DNA of 64,000 nt from Onchocerca volvulus (lineage: Eukaryota; Nematoda; Chromadorea; Rhabditida; Onchocercidae): contig HG738137.1 of assembly GCA_000499405.2 (NCBI GenBank), forward strand, positions 1,302,001 to 1,366,000, read 5' to 3'. The translations under genes and the position numbers were made by a program. How positions within the stretch are numbered: position 1 is the stretch's first letter; every line of letters begins with the position of its first letter. This document shows, piece by piece, positions 22,131-34,475 of this stretch. A model generated the notes under the pieces. The model saw only the letters and a list, made by a program, of their open reading frames with translations. It did not search any database and had not been told where the DNA came from.

Positions 22131-25100
22131 ATGTTCCCTAAAAAAGAAGAAAGAGATGCTGTCTCATCTGCTGTTGTTACTACAACTGCAATCAATCCCA
22201 TATCATCATCAACTCAACTATTATCACTTAAAGGTCTGCTTTGTCAAATTTAGAAACATTGCAAATATTTCAATTCGAGACATTTAGAAAGTCTTAGATT
22301 ATACTCATGTTATCGAATTTACATTGCTCGCCATCATTCGACGAATCGTTATAAAATGTAACGATGCCAATAAACATGCCACATTATTTTACCGTAACTG
22401 CATGATGTAATAAGCAAGGCTTTAATAGAGAATTTCAATAATCATATAGCAGGTTTTCTTGTATCTCTTATTTTTCTGTAATTTCAATATTTAATGTCAA
22501 TGTTTTTCAATATTTTACATGTTTTACATGCTCAGATGTCACGTATGAAGGTATTGTAGGTGTGAATCAGAGGCAAAATCAACAATTATTCACGATTTAG
22601 AACATTTAATAATTGATATCTTTTAATATTGCATAGGAGAGCTGATTCAGGATAATAAATTCATTAGTATGCAATTTGGTGCACTGTGTTGGTAGTAAAC
22701 GCCAGCTATCAAAAAGCTATTTGTGAAAGTCAAAATCATCACAAGTATTGTAAACTGCATTCAAATTTGAAATAGTTTATCTGAATACTATACATATATT
22801 TTATAAAAGATGATGCCAGGACATTCGTTGCCATAAATCAGATCATTTCATACAGTACAAAGCATTTGAAGCTTTCCTTCATCACTTACTTTAGGACAAT
22901 CGGAAGAAAGTATATTAGATCGTATCAATCCTACTGATGACCTACAATTGATGTGTACCAAAAAATGTATACCATGTCATCGTTGTGGCTCATCGATGAA
23001 ATTTTTCATGCGTCGCGTAAAGTATCTGAATACTGTAAAGGTATTAATTCACATTATTTTTCCGCATATGAAACAGAAGTTAAAAAATGATAAAATGATC
23101 TTGCAATTCTATGCCGGTTATTCATTGCAAATAATTTACATTTACACGTTTATATATTCATATTTATGCTTATCTTTTACAAGTACGTAAACGTGAACTT
23201 TTAGATTATAAGGATAGTTTTTTGAAAAATCTCAAAAGTTAAAAGATTATGTTATCTCAGAACATTACATAAATATACAGAGACTTAATTTTTCACCTTC
23301 TTTTTCAGGAATATCCAGCATATCGTTGTATGAAAAAGAAATGCCAAACATTCCGATCACCTCGCACGTTAGCACGTGAATGTAATATGCTATTACGTCA
23401 AGGCTTTGGCGATGGAAGATTCATGAGCGTAGCGCCAACAACAAATGCAACCAGACAACTCAAAGTAATCCCAATTTCCTCCGATGATACCGTATATCGA
23501 TCTTTCTTCAGACAATGTCTTTTTCATATCCCATTATTATCTTTTGCAGGAAGCATTCCCTGATCATTTCAATAAACAAGAAATAGATGGCTTACAAGAA
23601 TTTCCTACCACTCTGAAAGATGATTTTGACGGTATCTTTACATTTCGATCATTTCGATACTACTAACTTTTCGATAATCGCTAGTGTTAACTACTATCAC
23701 AATCATTATCACAAATAATCTTTATATCAATGCTCGAAAATGATTGAAATTACTTGCCCGATTTTAGTTATTTAATGCAGCGCTAAACATAGTGATCGGT
23801 ATGACGTTTAAATCAAAGAACTTAACAGTAGCCGTTAAATTCATCAATAATTGATTAAATTATCAGTGATCGAACTTTGCCTTTTTGTTCAACAAAATAC
23901 TGCTATATTTTCCGTAGATTGCTGGAATTTCTAGCAATTCAAATTGTCAACTCTATCACAGTTATGATTCTGTGATTTTAGAATAAAACGGATAATTGAA
24001 AACTGCAAAGGGTTAAAAGTATTTTTGCACTAGAGAAAAAGAAAATTGTAAAAAATTCAAAAGTTTCAAGAAATTTTGAGAAAAAGAAGTTTAGATAAAT
24101 GCTACTTCTTGCAGCTTTTTTAAATAATCCCATATTATTAGCCAATTCTACTACGAGCCGCATTATCTGCGAGAAGGAAGCCTGGTATTCTCTGAGGAAT
24201 GCTAAACAATCATTGGATGTTTTGGCGCACATCGATGGCGGCCTTTCACTACGATTACAAAGTATCATCAGCGAAATTCATGCAATGGCTACGCAGTTTA
24301 AAGAAATACCGAAAAGAGAAAGTAGGCTGATTGCTTTTCTGCTAAATTTGGTCAATTTGCTTATTAAAAATTTGACTTATTTGTAAAATAAATTTATTAC
24401 TTTACTCTTTGATTTTACTTGGATGAAAGGCCGAGAAAAGAAAAAAAACAGTGATATTATGTTGCATTTAATAAATATCAGTTTTGTATTGACGAATTAA
24501 ATTCACAAAAAAAGAATTAAAGCTAAATTAAAGCTTCTGCACCAATGATAATTGTTTTGATTTTAAATTGCAAGCAATCTTTTGCATAGAATCTCTCGAT
24601 GCAGCAACGCCGGGATGCAACAACCGACCAGTGAAAACGAATATGGATGATGAAGGTGATGATGACTGGATGTCGATGAAACGATCAACCGCCAACGATC
24701 TGGCATCGTTGACACCTGGTGGTGATTCACGATCATCATTCGATACCGAAACAAGCAGTGTTGATACATGTATTCTGATGAAGTAAGTAACTATTTTTTA
24801 TTTTTCAGAAATTAAATTAAATAACCATTCTCAAGAAATATCCAGACGAACACTTTTCTCGATGATGCTCTGAACGGTATGTTCATGACGTGAAATATGT
24901 GAAAAAACTGATTTCAATAACTGATTTTTTTTTGTTTCCATAAACATTTCATGAACTTTTAAATGGGAAGCAAATTTCGCTCCAGACTATCTAATTAATT
25001 AACCGGACCTAATGATTCGGATTAGTTAGTTATTACCGACGGCATTGTCAATAACATTATCTTATTGAGGGGTTAGATATTCCGCAAGCTACCGTCAACT

Positions 25101-28100
25101 TTAACAGATTTTTCAAGTTTTTCGTTTAAATAATTATTTGGTACAGCTTTATATTGCAGAATGTCTTCGTCAACATCAGCGTTGTCACCTAATACAACAT
25201 CTGTACAGCCTTTACGTTGGATTAACATTTCACGTCATTCACCGTCATTTAGCGTGAAAATGGTGGACAGCACCAATAGTGGTAAAAAGCTCGATTTGTC
25301 AAATCTTTTTTTCTATTATAAATGACATTTAATTTCTATTTTAGAAATTTTCATTTTGAAATTTGATTTAAATAAAACCAGTTCACAAATTTCATATTTA
25401 GCAACAAGACAAACAGTTGATCAGAGGAAACAAATGGTAACTGAACAACAAGGCAATGTTGTCTATGAATCGTTTTCGGTATTGTAGATTTTTTTAATTT
25501 CAGAATTTTACAAGAAATCTTACAATAATTACAATGATGCAAAAAATCAAATAAACTGAACTAATTCGTATATATCAATGAAAAGTTCAACAATAATGAG
25601 GGAAATCAATTGTTTTCTCAAGCTTAATATTCACAGTAATAGTAGTCCATCTTCTAGATACGAGTCACGATAGTGTTAAAACATCGATTTTCACTTCTGG
25701 ATAGTAAATTTATGCTTCAGAATGCTTATTTACTACGGCACTGATTAAATTTAAACGATGAATTACTACTGTTATGAATATCAACTATTAATTCATTTTG
25801 TTTTCTTCAATTTCACCAATCTTTTAAAGCAAAGAAAAAAAAAATTTATTGATTTGATAACGTGCCATTCTCTTCCAGATAACTTTGTTTGTTATATATT
25901 AACATCAAGAGATGTATCAGATCAGATAATAATTGATGTTCAACGTTTGATTCATCTCACAGTGCGAGATATGCTTATCAATGAAGAAGAAAAAAATTAC
26001 TCGAAGAACAAATTCTAAAAATCCTGTTAATGATTAGAAGAAATTAAATTTTGGAATCCATTTAAGTTATTTCAAATTCGAATAATTAAATATTTTTTCA
26101 TCTTTGTTATATTTAGAACAGCCCCAATGACAACGACAATAGTATAAATGAATCTACAACAATTCTAAGAACCAATGCAATATCATCGTCATCGTCAATA
26201 TCAAACATAATATATAATCAACCATCGACAAGTTACAATTATGATTCAAAAACGAATATTACTACAAATCCGGTATGCTGTAATATTCTTTGTTATTTAA
26301 AAATGACGAAAATTTCGCAATTACGAGAGTAAGATAACTTTTAAATACAACGAGAAATTTTCTCCATCCAAGAAATTTTAAGCAAATTGATTAGAAAAAG
26401 GTATTCATGATATTATTGTCGTCAACTTACCATCATTTATCATTAAATATCGCACAATTGAAATATTACGATTCACCTTTAATATCCTATAATTAAAATA
26501 GAGAAAGAATGATTTTATGATTGATAAAATATTTTATTTTTTTGATAAGTTTAATAAATGATTCGGGCTGCAGATAACGGAATCAAATCCACAAATAAGT
26601 TCCAATGATAAAAATGAGGAAACTTCGAGAAATGAACCGATACCAATTTATATACGACCAAGTGAGCTATGCTTCGATGATATGGATGATAGTGGCGAAA
26701 TATTGAATGAATTCTTCATGCCATCGTCGTCAACGTCCAGTTTTCAACCAACAAAATCCACTGCGACAAATGGTATCACTCTGACTGCTTCGGTATGAAC
26801 AAATTTTTAAGTTTATAAGAAGAAACTTTAATTCCATGGAATGAAAAGAAAAAAAGGAGAGGAAAGAAATAATCCAATCAAAAAAAAAAAAAAAACGATA
26901 TAGTTCAATTTCAACATTAATTATCTTTTAAGTTCATTAGCGCCTTTAATCGGCGATTTTTAAAAGTAATTTTACGATTTGTGTCATGAATTTGTCATGA
27001 AAAAAAGTTTTTTTCCCGATTAGTTAAAGTAATATTTCGACAGAACCTCAAATTGAAAAACTAAAAAGAAAGAATACATTGATATTCTATTAATAGATTG
27101 AAAGCCGAACGAGTAAAGCGAATATAATTACAGTAATAAAATGAAAATAATTGGCAATAACGATATAAAGGAAATATTAAAAAAAAAAAATTAGAAAAAA
27201 ATTTCATAAAAATATATAAAAAAAAATATTTTTAGGAAATGTCAACAGATTCAAATGCGATGCCAATAGGAACATTTTCACAGCTTTGGAATTTCAATGA
27301 ACAATTTGATCATAAAGAGGCACATCCTCTTTCTTCGCAAGCAACATCGACTACAATATGTAAATCTTTCGTTCATTCCTGATCTTGAAATTTCCAAAAT
27401 TCAGATCAAACAGGATAACATATTGTTTTATGATTGCTATGAAGTATTCATAAGATGGTTTGAACTGATATTATTCATCCAATCAAAGGCGTAGCATATT
27501 AAAAACATCCATTTGATATATGAATTGATTTCCACCTAATTAACCCATTGCTATGGCAATAAGTTTGCTTATTAAATTTCATTACATTTAAGGTCCGTTA
27601 TGATGATAGTGTAAATTGTCTAAGCAAATCTATCGATGGACTCGTAAAACTTTTGCCAGTATTTATATTAGCGATTTTTTCTATTAAAAAGCGATCTCTA
27701 CTTTTTTTGTATTGATATTTTTCATATATTATTCCTGTTTGAAATGTTAGTAATTTTACTGATTCGCCAACTTCTTCTAGTTTTTTCTCTTTCTTCTTTC
27801 TATCAATTATTATTGATTACGTCGTTTTACCTTGTTGCCTTATCTAAAAACTGTGATCATAATAATGCTGAGTCGTTTGCAAACAAATACTTTCGACAAT
27901 CTTATCATTTCTTTGAAATTAGCAATTTATGGAAACATATTGATCCCTCTTTTTTCATGCTTCACAATTCACTTCCCAATTTTTATATACAACTACCATT
28001 CCACTCCGATTACTGCTTATTTTTTCACTCGCATTTTTTTACAAAATATGGGCTATAGTGACAAAGTTGTCATATTCTTGATATTTATTTTGCTTATTTC

Positions 28101-28610
28101 CAACATTAAAATCTCTCTCGTATCGATTATTCAGTCCTATAGAATGCACTCCTGGTGATATCAGCATTGTTTCACAGGTATTTTTGTACTTCACACCGAT
28201 GGGATTATTGCTATTCTCATGTTTTTGTTCGCTCTCACTCTTCAAATGATTATTTCCCAATTCTTTTTTTTTAAATATAATAAATAGAATTAGGCTGATA
28301 AGTTTCAACTCTTATTGATAGAGAAAATGATTTATTTCATGGAAATCAGAAAGAGCTATCTGAATCGTCTTTAATTATATATCTTGATCTGTTCCATTTG
28401 CTGTAATTGAGGTGACGTTTTATGATCTCATTTTTTTAGTTTATATTTAAAGTTTTGGATCATCAAATAAAAATTTGTAACTTTTTAATCGCTATTATAT
28501 TATGACTGCAGGAGAGAGGAAGAATTGATTTGGAATCATATCAAAAAGGATGCATTAAATGGATGAAAGTGATGACAAGAAGGATGAGAGAATGTCTTAA
28601 AGCACAATAA
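22131..28610 (+). CDS. zinc-ribbon-like, Ser/Thr-rich protein, nematode-type, function unknown
   Basis: Eleven exons join in phase: 22131-22233, 22895-23040, 23309-23464, 23550-23631, 24115-24321, 24590-24782, 25160-25281, 25402-25478, 26117-26272, 26574-26792 and 27236-27359, about 528 residues. A final exon 28512-28610 (ERGRIDLESYQKGC...RECLKAQ, TAA within an AATAAA) and a short exon ending at 28177 (CTPGDISIVSQ) look genuine. The link from exon 11 to them is not in phase; without splicing exon 11 stops at 27382. Cys 55, 59, 62, 65, 90 and 95 (CIPCHRCGSSM ... YRCMKKKCQTFRSPR) form a likely zinc ribbon. Residues 140-230 are helical, then comes a low-complexity Ser/Thr/Asn tail with acidic patches such as DDMDDSGEILNEFF, reminiscent of an activation domain. 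There are no membrane segments. A nuclear regulatory role is inference. The start may lie further upstream, at 21782. Confidence 0.65.
25879..26018 (+). CDS. possible alternative terminal exon of the zinc-ribbon gene
   Basis: A TCTCTTCCAG acceptor is followed by 45 codons and TAA. The frame matches a splice from exon 7 (25281, phase 1), giving DNFVCYILTSRDVSDQ through NEEEKNYSKNKF. The composition is more coding-like than the flanking introns, with QIIIDVQRLIHLTVRDML predicted helical. It would make a shorter isoform that lacks the C-terminal Ser-rich and acidic region. Chance openness in AT-rich intron cannot be excluded. Confidence 0.3.
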
Positions 28611-30610
28611 ACAAATAAAATAAGTAAATGAAACGAATAAAAAATAAATAAAGGGATTCAGATTATAGATATAACAATTTTGCTTTTATTAAATGAATCT
28701 CGTGGAATTGAAGGCACTCTCGTCGGCTAAGTTTAAGCCAAATTCAGTCCTTCTTCTGCATTATGTTCGAGTCGTTATGTTATCTCATCATTTAAAATGA
28801 TCGTTAAAAGAATCTTAGAAAGTGAATAACATATGCAATCCGTTGTTTAGGAGGAATATGAAAACGAAGCCATATCGAAATGATTATAAAAGTTGAATTT
28901 CGTTTTGCATATGCGAAAAATTAAAATAATAAAAAAATCACATTCATACGAATACGAATTCTTAAACTTTCTTTTCTTTGGATCTTGCGGAAATTTAATT
29001 TTAATATCCATCATAGTATAGAAATAATTAGAAAAACAACAGTATGAAATTTTTTTTTTTAATTAAAAATTCATATCACAAATTATTTTTCCACATTTCT
29101 AATTTGCTCAGAAGTAAATGACTATATTTGTCGTGACAAATGGCCTCTTTTTTCCCATTTAAAAATGCGTAGCTAGAAAATGTGATGCTTCGAGTCAACT
29201 TTCAACTCACTTTTGTTCTTCTATTATCTTATCATCACGAATTCATGAGATTCCAGGCAGACTGCACAATTGAAGAAATCTTTTCCGAAAAAGTAGTATT
29301 GATCTGCAAGCAAATTTAATTATTTTTCGCTTCATTTCTACTTCCAGCTCTTTTTCAATTCCTTTTGCAAATAGATTGGCAATGACAAATTGTCCAGAAA
29401 TGTTAATTAAAAGTTTTGCATCAAATGTTGCATGTTTTTTTTGTTTGTTTTACGAAAAAAAACTTTTTTTGTTTCCATATGTTCCAAATAATCAATTATT
29501 AATCATCCTTAGTTTAGCCCATTGAAAGAAAACTTTCAGAAGCATATCACGAACGCTTATCACTCATCAATTACCACATGTTAAAGATTCGGATATACAT
29601 CGAATTGATGACAATTGTTTCATCATATATAGCGAGAAAAAAGATAAATCCAGTTTTTTTTGCATTCAAGTTCGAACGTAAAACTTAAAATTTCGTAGAA
29701 ATTATAAAGAAAATTTGAAACTTTTTTAAAATTCATCAATCAATAGAATACAATTGACTTTTTTGATAATTTTTATTCACATCCTAAATGTAGGGAATTC
29801 ATAATTTCTTGCATTTAAAATACCAATTTGTTTATGGATTTGCCGTAGAGAAAAATTGCATTAACAAATTATTTTTTAAGCTCGGACGACATTGGTGAAG
29901 TAATATTACTCGTTTTCGTAAAAACTCTTAACTAAAATTGCCTACAAATCAGCAGAATTAATTTTAGTGTTGACTTATTTGAGACAGTGATAATGCTGAG
30001 GTTTAAAAGTATGATATGTTGATAGATAACAGATATATGGCAACGGTAAATCAAAACAACAAATCAAAGGATTAAAAAAAATAACTCAAAATTTAGAAAT
30101 TAAAAAATGTGGATAAATTAAAATATTTGATCGAATAAGTTTCTTTTTCTTTTTTTTTTTTTTTGGATTTTTAAATGTTTTAACAAATAATTTTTTGTAG
30201 TGTGCGATATAAAATACGAAGTTAAAATAGAATCGATTAATTGAGCTGAAGTAACTCAGAAGATAGATCATTTTTGATTCGTTAAAACTTTTCATTTTAT
30301 CATCTTTCCATCATAGAACTTTTAAGATCCTTTGCATTTCATTTTATTCCAAAATGAAAAACTATGACGAAAGAGAAATAAAAACGGTATTTAATTCACT
30401 CTATATAATTTTATCCTATTAATTAGTATTATCAGTGAATTTCAACTTCTTAAAGATTCGATTGAATGGATTCAATTCTTTCGAAAAAATGGATTTTTAA
30501 AATTTTTGTGCTTATAATTCAAAATTACTAAACAGCCATTTTTATAAGTTTATGCATTTAATCAGAGTGCTTTTGTTTTTTTATTATCAATCAATTGTTT
30601 CAATTCTTGG

Positions 30611-30773
30611 CAATCACTTAATTTTTATCAGACAAGTTGATAATAAATTGACATGGATCTTATTAAAATTATAAACAACAAATCAAAATATTAAAAAAAA
30701 AAAAACAAATTTTATCAGACAATCACTAAATTTTTGTCAGACAAGCTGATAATAAATTAATATGGATCTTCTT
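30611..30773 (+). repeat. imperfect 54-base direct duplication
   Basis: CAATCACTTAATTTTTATCA begins at 30611, and a copy with a few changes begins at 30720. Both copies continue through GATAATAAATT and ATGGATCTT. An A-rich spacer separates them. Confidence 0.75.
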
Positions 30774-31837
30774 AATCAAAACTTTTCATATTTCAGGATA
30801 TCATCAATTAATCTCGACGGCGTTATGAGTGAATTTGTCCATGACATAAACTTTATATTCGGCCATTGGTGTTAGACGCATGAATAATGGAAACTTAGAA
30901 AAACAGCACTTTTCCATGAAAATATTCGTTAAATTTGTTTTGTTTTATTTTTTGCTTCTATTAAAAGAAGCAAACTGCTAAAATCGTTTAAAGCATAGTC
31001 AAATTCTTCCAGATAATTTATTATTAATTGGAATTTAAAATGTGACGGATGAATTTGTCTATAAAATCTTTTCTAGAAACTTCATTATTATTATTGATTG
31101 CCTGTTTTCATTTTTTCTTTTCTTCTTGTCTCATTCATCAAAATTATTAATTTTATTGTTTGTTGCTTTCATCACATATTACAAATAAGAAAAACAATCG
31201 ATAAAGTAAAAATTTAATTAGAGAATTGTAGAGAAAAATCAAGCATTTCTAAAGCAGTCAAATTTCTGATCAAAGAGAAAATAGAAAATTTCGAAATGCT
31301 TCATAGGATAAAACAAATTTGGATTGGTACTCAAATCACTAATAGCAATAAAACTTTGAAAATCCAATTACTTTTCAATATAAATGCCATTCTTTCATCC
31401 AAAATGTTTCGTTTTAATTTTAATTTGGTATTCTTAATTATGGTTACCAGCTATTTATCTTTTTTTAAATTCAAATTTAAGGTTTTTAGTCCTTAATTTC
31501 GAGTTTAAATTACAATATTTATATAAATGATTATTTTCTTGTTCTATTCAATTTTTTTGTATTAAATTAACATAAATTGATTAGAATCAAAATTTATGCA
31601 TTTCTTTGCTTTAAATATTTAATAAATCATTACATTACTACTAGAAGAAAAAAATGAAAAGAATATGAAATGTTTGATTAAATATCAAAATGAACTAAGA
31701 AATTAGTACGGATTACGATGTATTTTATTTTTCGATGGTTGCTGATGTTTATGCAGCATTGCATAATATATCAATCATCAACCTGTTGACAATGTGAAGT
31801 TATAAGCTGTTAATGATTTAATAAGTTAAAAATTACG

Positions 31838-31945
31838 AATTATAATTCTCTTACCTTTTAATTCTCTTAACGACTTATAATTCTCTTTTACAACTTGTAC
31901 TTAGAATTCGTGTAATTAGTACACGACTTGTAATTCTCTTATCTC
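31838..31945 (+). repeat. cluster of TAATTCTCTTA repeats
   Basis: The motif (A/T)TAATTCTCTTA, often preceded by ACGACTT, recurs at irregular spacing within about 110 bases. The cluster is AT-rich and its function is unknown. Confidence 0.5.
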
Positions 31946-32427
31946 GAATTCGAATACTTAATAAATGAAAAATATTTAAGTCACAATTACCGGAATGTTG
32001 GACAAAAGTTGCAAACAAACAGGAAAAAAGAATGCAATACATATGGATGAATACATTTGTTCCATTAAAATGTACATAATTGCATTAAAACGCGTCTAGC
32101 AAAAACAAGGAAATATTATTTAAAAAATTCATTTCAATGAAATTGAAACATTAAAGAAGTCTATGCTTAGATCAGAAGAAGTTTTCAAAATCTCCGAAAA
32201 AAAAAAAATAAACTTTGCTATCATATGAAGAAAACCATGACCAAGGTATTTCAGATTTCTTATCTTACCCGTATAAACCAATATTAGCTAAAACAAAATC
32301 TCGCAAAATTCTGAAAGATTATAAACTCTTAAATTAAAATTAAAGTTCTGCACAACTTTCGTTGCGATTTCATCTCTGATTGAATATTTAGAAATAAATT
32401 TCATTACTTCCAAGAGAAAAAATTTGG

Positions 32428-34419
32428 TTAAATAGTAGCTAAAATGGATGGCGGTGGTGGTGGCATTTTCGTTGAAATCCCGGAAATCGGTGATTCCGGT
32501 GGAGGGGTCAATGGTTCGGTTAATGATGTCGGAGAACTGCTGAGATGTTGTGATAACGTCAACGCTATTTTGGATTGTGACTGTGTTACATCTGCATATT
32601 TCTTCTAAAAATTAACAAAAAAATAATAATTGTTAAAATTTAGAAGTAATTTTTGAAAAAAAACTTTCCAACTTATCAAAAAGAAGTAAAAATTTAAATA
32701 AAAAAAATAAACGAGACCTTTTGTCGTCGTTCGAATCGCTTGTATGCAAGCAAAATCAACAAAGCAATCGTTAAAGCAAAAGCCATAAGGAACAAAAATA
32801 AAATTGTAATTTCGGAAAGTTGTGATAAACCGTCACGAGTACCGAACAGAAATGTGCAATCAGCGATATCATGAAGTCTGCAAATGAAATATTTGTGATC
32901 TACTGAAATTTTAAGAAAAATTGCTATATTATTAAGAAATGAGAAACCTAATTTGCAAACTAAGTTTTACTATTTGTTTTATATTATAATTTCCAAAAAC
33001 AAACGTTTGAGGTGGAAAAAATTAAAAGAAAAAACAGAAAAAACTATATAAATCGAGAAAAAAAGGCCAGAAACTTATGAATTTTTAACGAAATATCAAA
33101 AATTACTTTATTCTAATGTGTTGTAAAATTTAGAATTGAAAACTACGCGTTAAATTTCTCACTCCTATTATTCATACTATACGCAGTTGATCTGAGATAT
33201 TTGTTAAATTACTTGTAAACAGGTGATCCTTGAAGATGTTCAGGTGTTGCACAACAGGTATGTTCATATTGTAGCTCACGTCGATAAACATAACGATCCA
33301 ACATGTGACGCTTTAATTCTTCCACGTGACACGTGCAATCTAATGGATTACCACGCAAATTAGCCTGGAAAATAGGAAAAGGAAGAAAGAATGAAAGGAT
33401 TCTCATAATTGTTGTCAACTACTAAATCGAATAATCTAACAAACAAAGTCTTAAGACTTTAACTTCGATCAATAAGATATTCATTTCTTGATCTTTATGC
33501 TCCAACAATTTGTTGTTTCGAAAACTTTTCATTTAAATCGACATTATTTTCTGCTATTCTTTATTAATTATTTACTATTATTCATTGCCTATTAGTTATT
33601 GCTATTTTTATTCGTTAATGAATTTCAATTATTTTTATTATATATTTATTTATTTTTCAGCATGTCATCAATTTGCTAAATTTTTTACTACTTCGTATTA
33701 AATTTTTATGAAGTTATTCAAAGTATTATAAAGTGTAAGAGAGAGGAAGGGGAAGAAATAGAGAGAAAGAAAGGTTGAGAGAGAGTAAGTATTCTTGAAG
33801 ATTAATTTTCTCTCTTTAAAGTTCTCATTTTTCCTTTGAGTACCAGTAATGATAGATAAGACTTTGATTATGCCATAAAAATCATTGAAGAAAACTTTAA
33901 AAGATCAACATTCATACTTGTTTACACCAATGTGAAATTTGCAATTTTTTTATCAAATTTACTAAATTATAAATTATTCAAGAATTTTTGGTGCAAAATA
34001 TATGAGATACAGTGAATATCGAACAATTTCTTTTAAAATAACATTAATTACATGAAAATATATGGTATATTACATTCCTGAAGTAAAGTTTCATCTTAAT
34101 TCACTTTTTTTTATACCGAAAAATTTTGTTAAATTTTGAAAAATTTTTACGACTTAATGAATTCTGCAAATTCTTCAACAAATTAAAATGTAAATATGAT
34201 GAGAACAATAATTGAATGTAATTATTGACATGACAGTATATTAATAAATTTATGACAATTATATCATTCATTAGTATTATCCTGTATTAAGTCAATGCTA
34301 AAAATTACTTTCTTTCTTAGCAAAAACTTATTATGCTAAAATTAAGAGCAAATAATTTTAGACGTTCATACAGCAATTATGAAGAGAAAAGTGTATAATA
34401 TGTTCATAATAATAACAAA

Positions 34420-34475
<56 letters not shown>

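Larger units (their letters stand above)
28611..32427. other. convergent intergenic region
   Basis: These 3.8 kb lie between the 3' ends of the zinc-ribbon gene and the LRR gene. AATAAA-type motifs cluster at 28607-28660. A 54-base segment is repeated at 30611-30664 and 30720-30773 (ATCAGACAAG(T/C)TGATAATAA). A TAATTCTCTTA motif recurs five or six times at 31838-31945. No supported gene or RNA was seen. Confidence 0.5.

Noticed and set aside
27744..28158. Two overlapping open frames rich in Leu, Ile, Phe and Ser near the end of the zinc-ribbon gene
   Set aside because: AT-rich intronic sequence gives hydrophobic open frames by chance. There are no consistent splice sites and the frames overlap each other.
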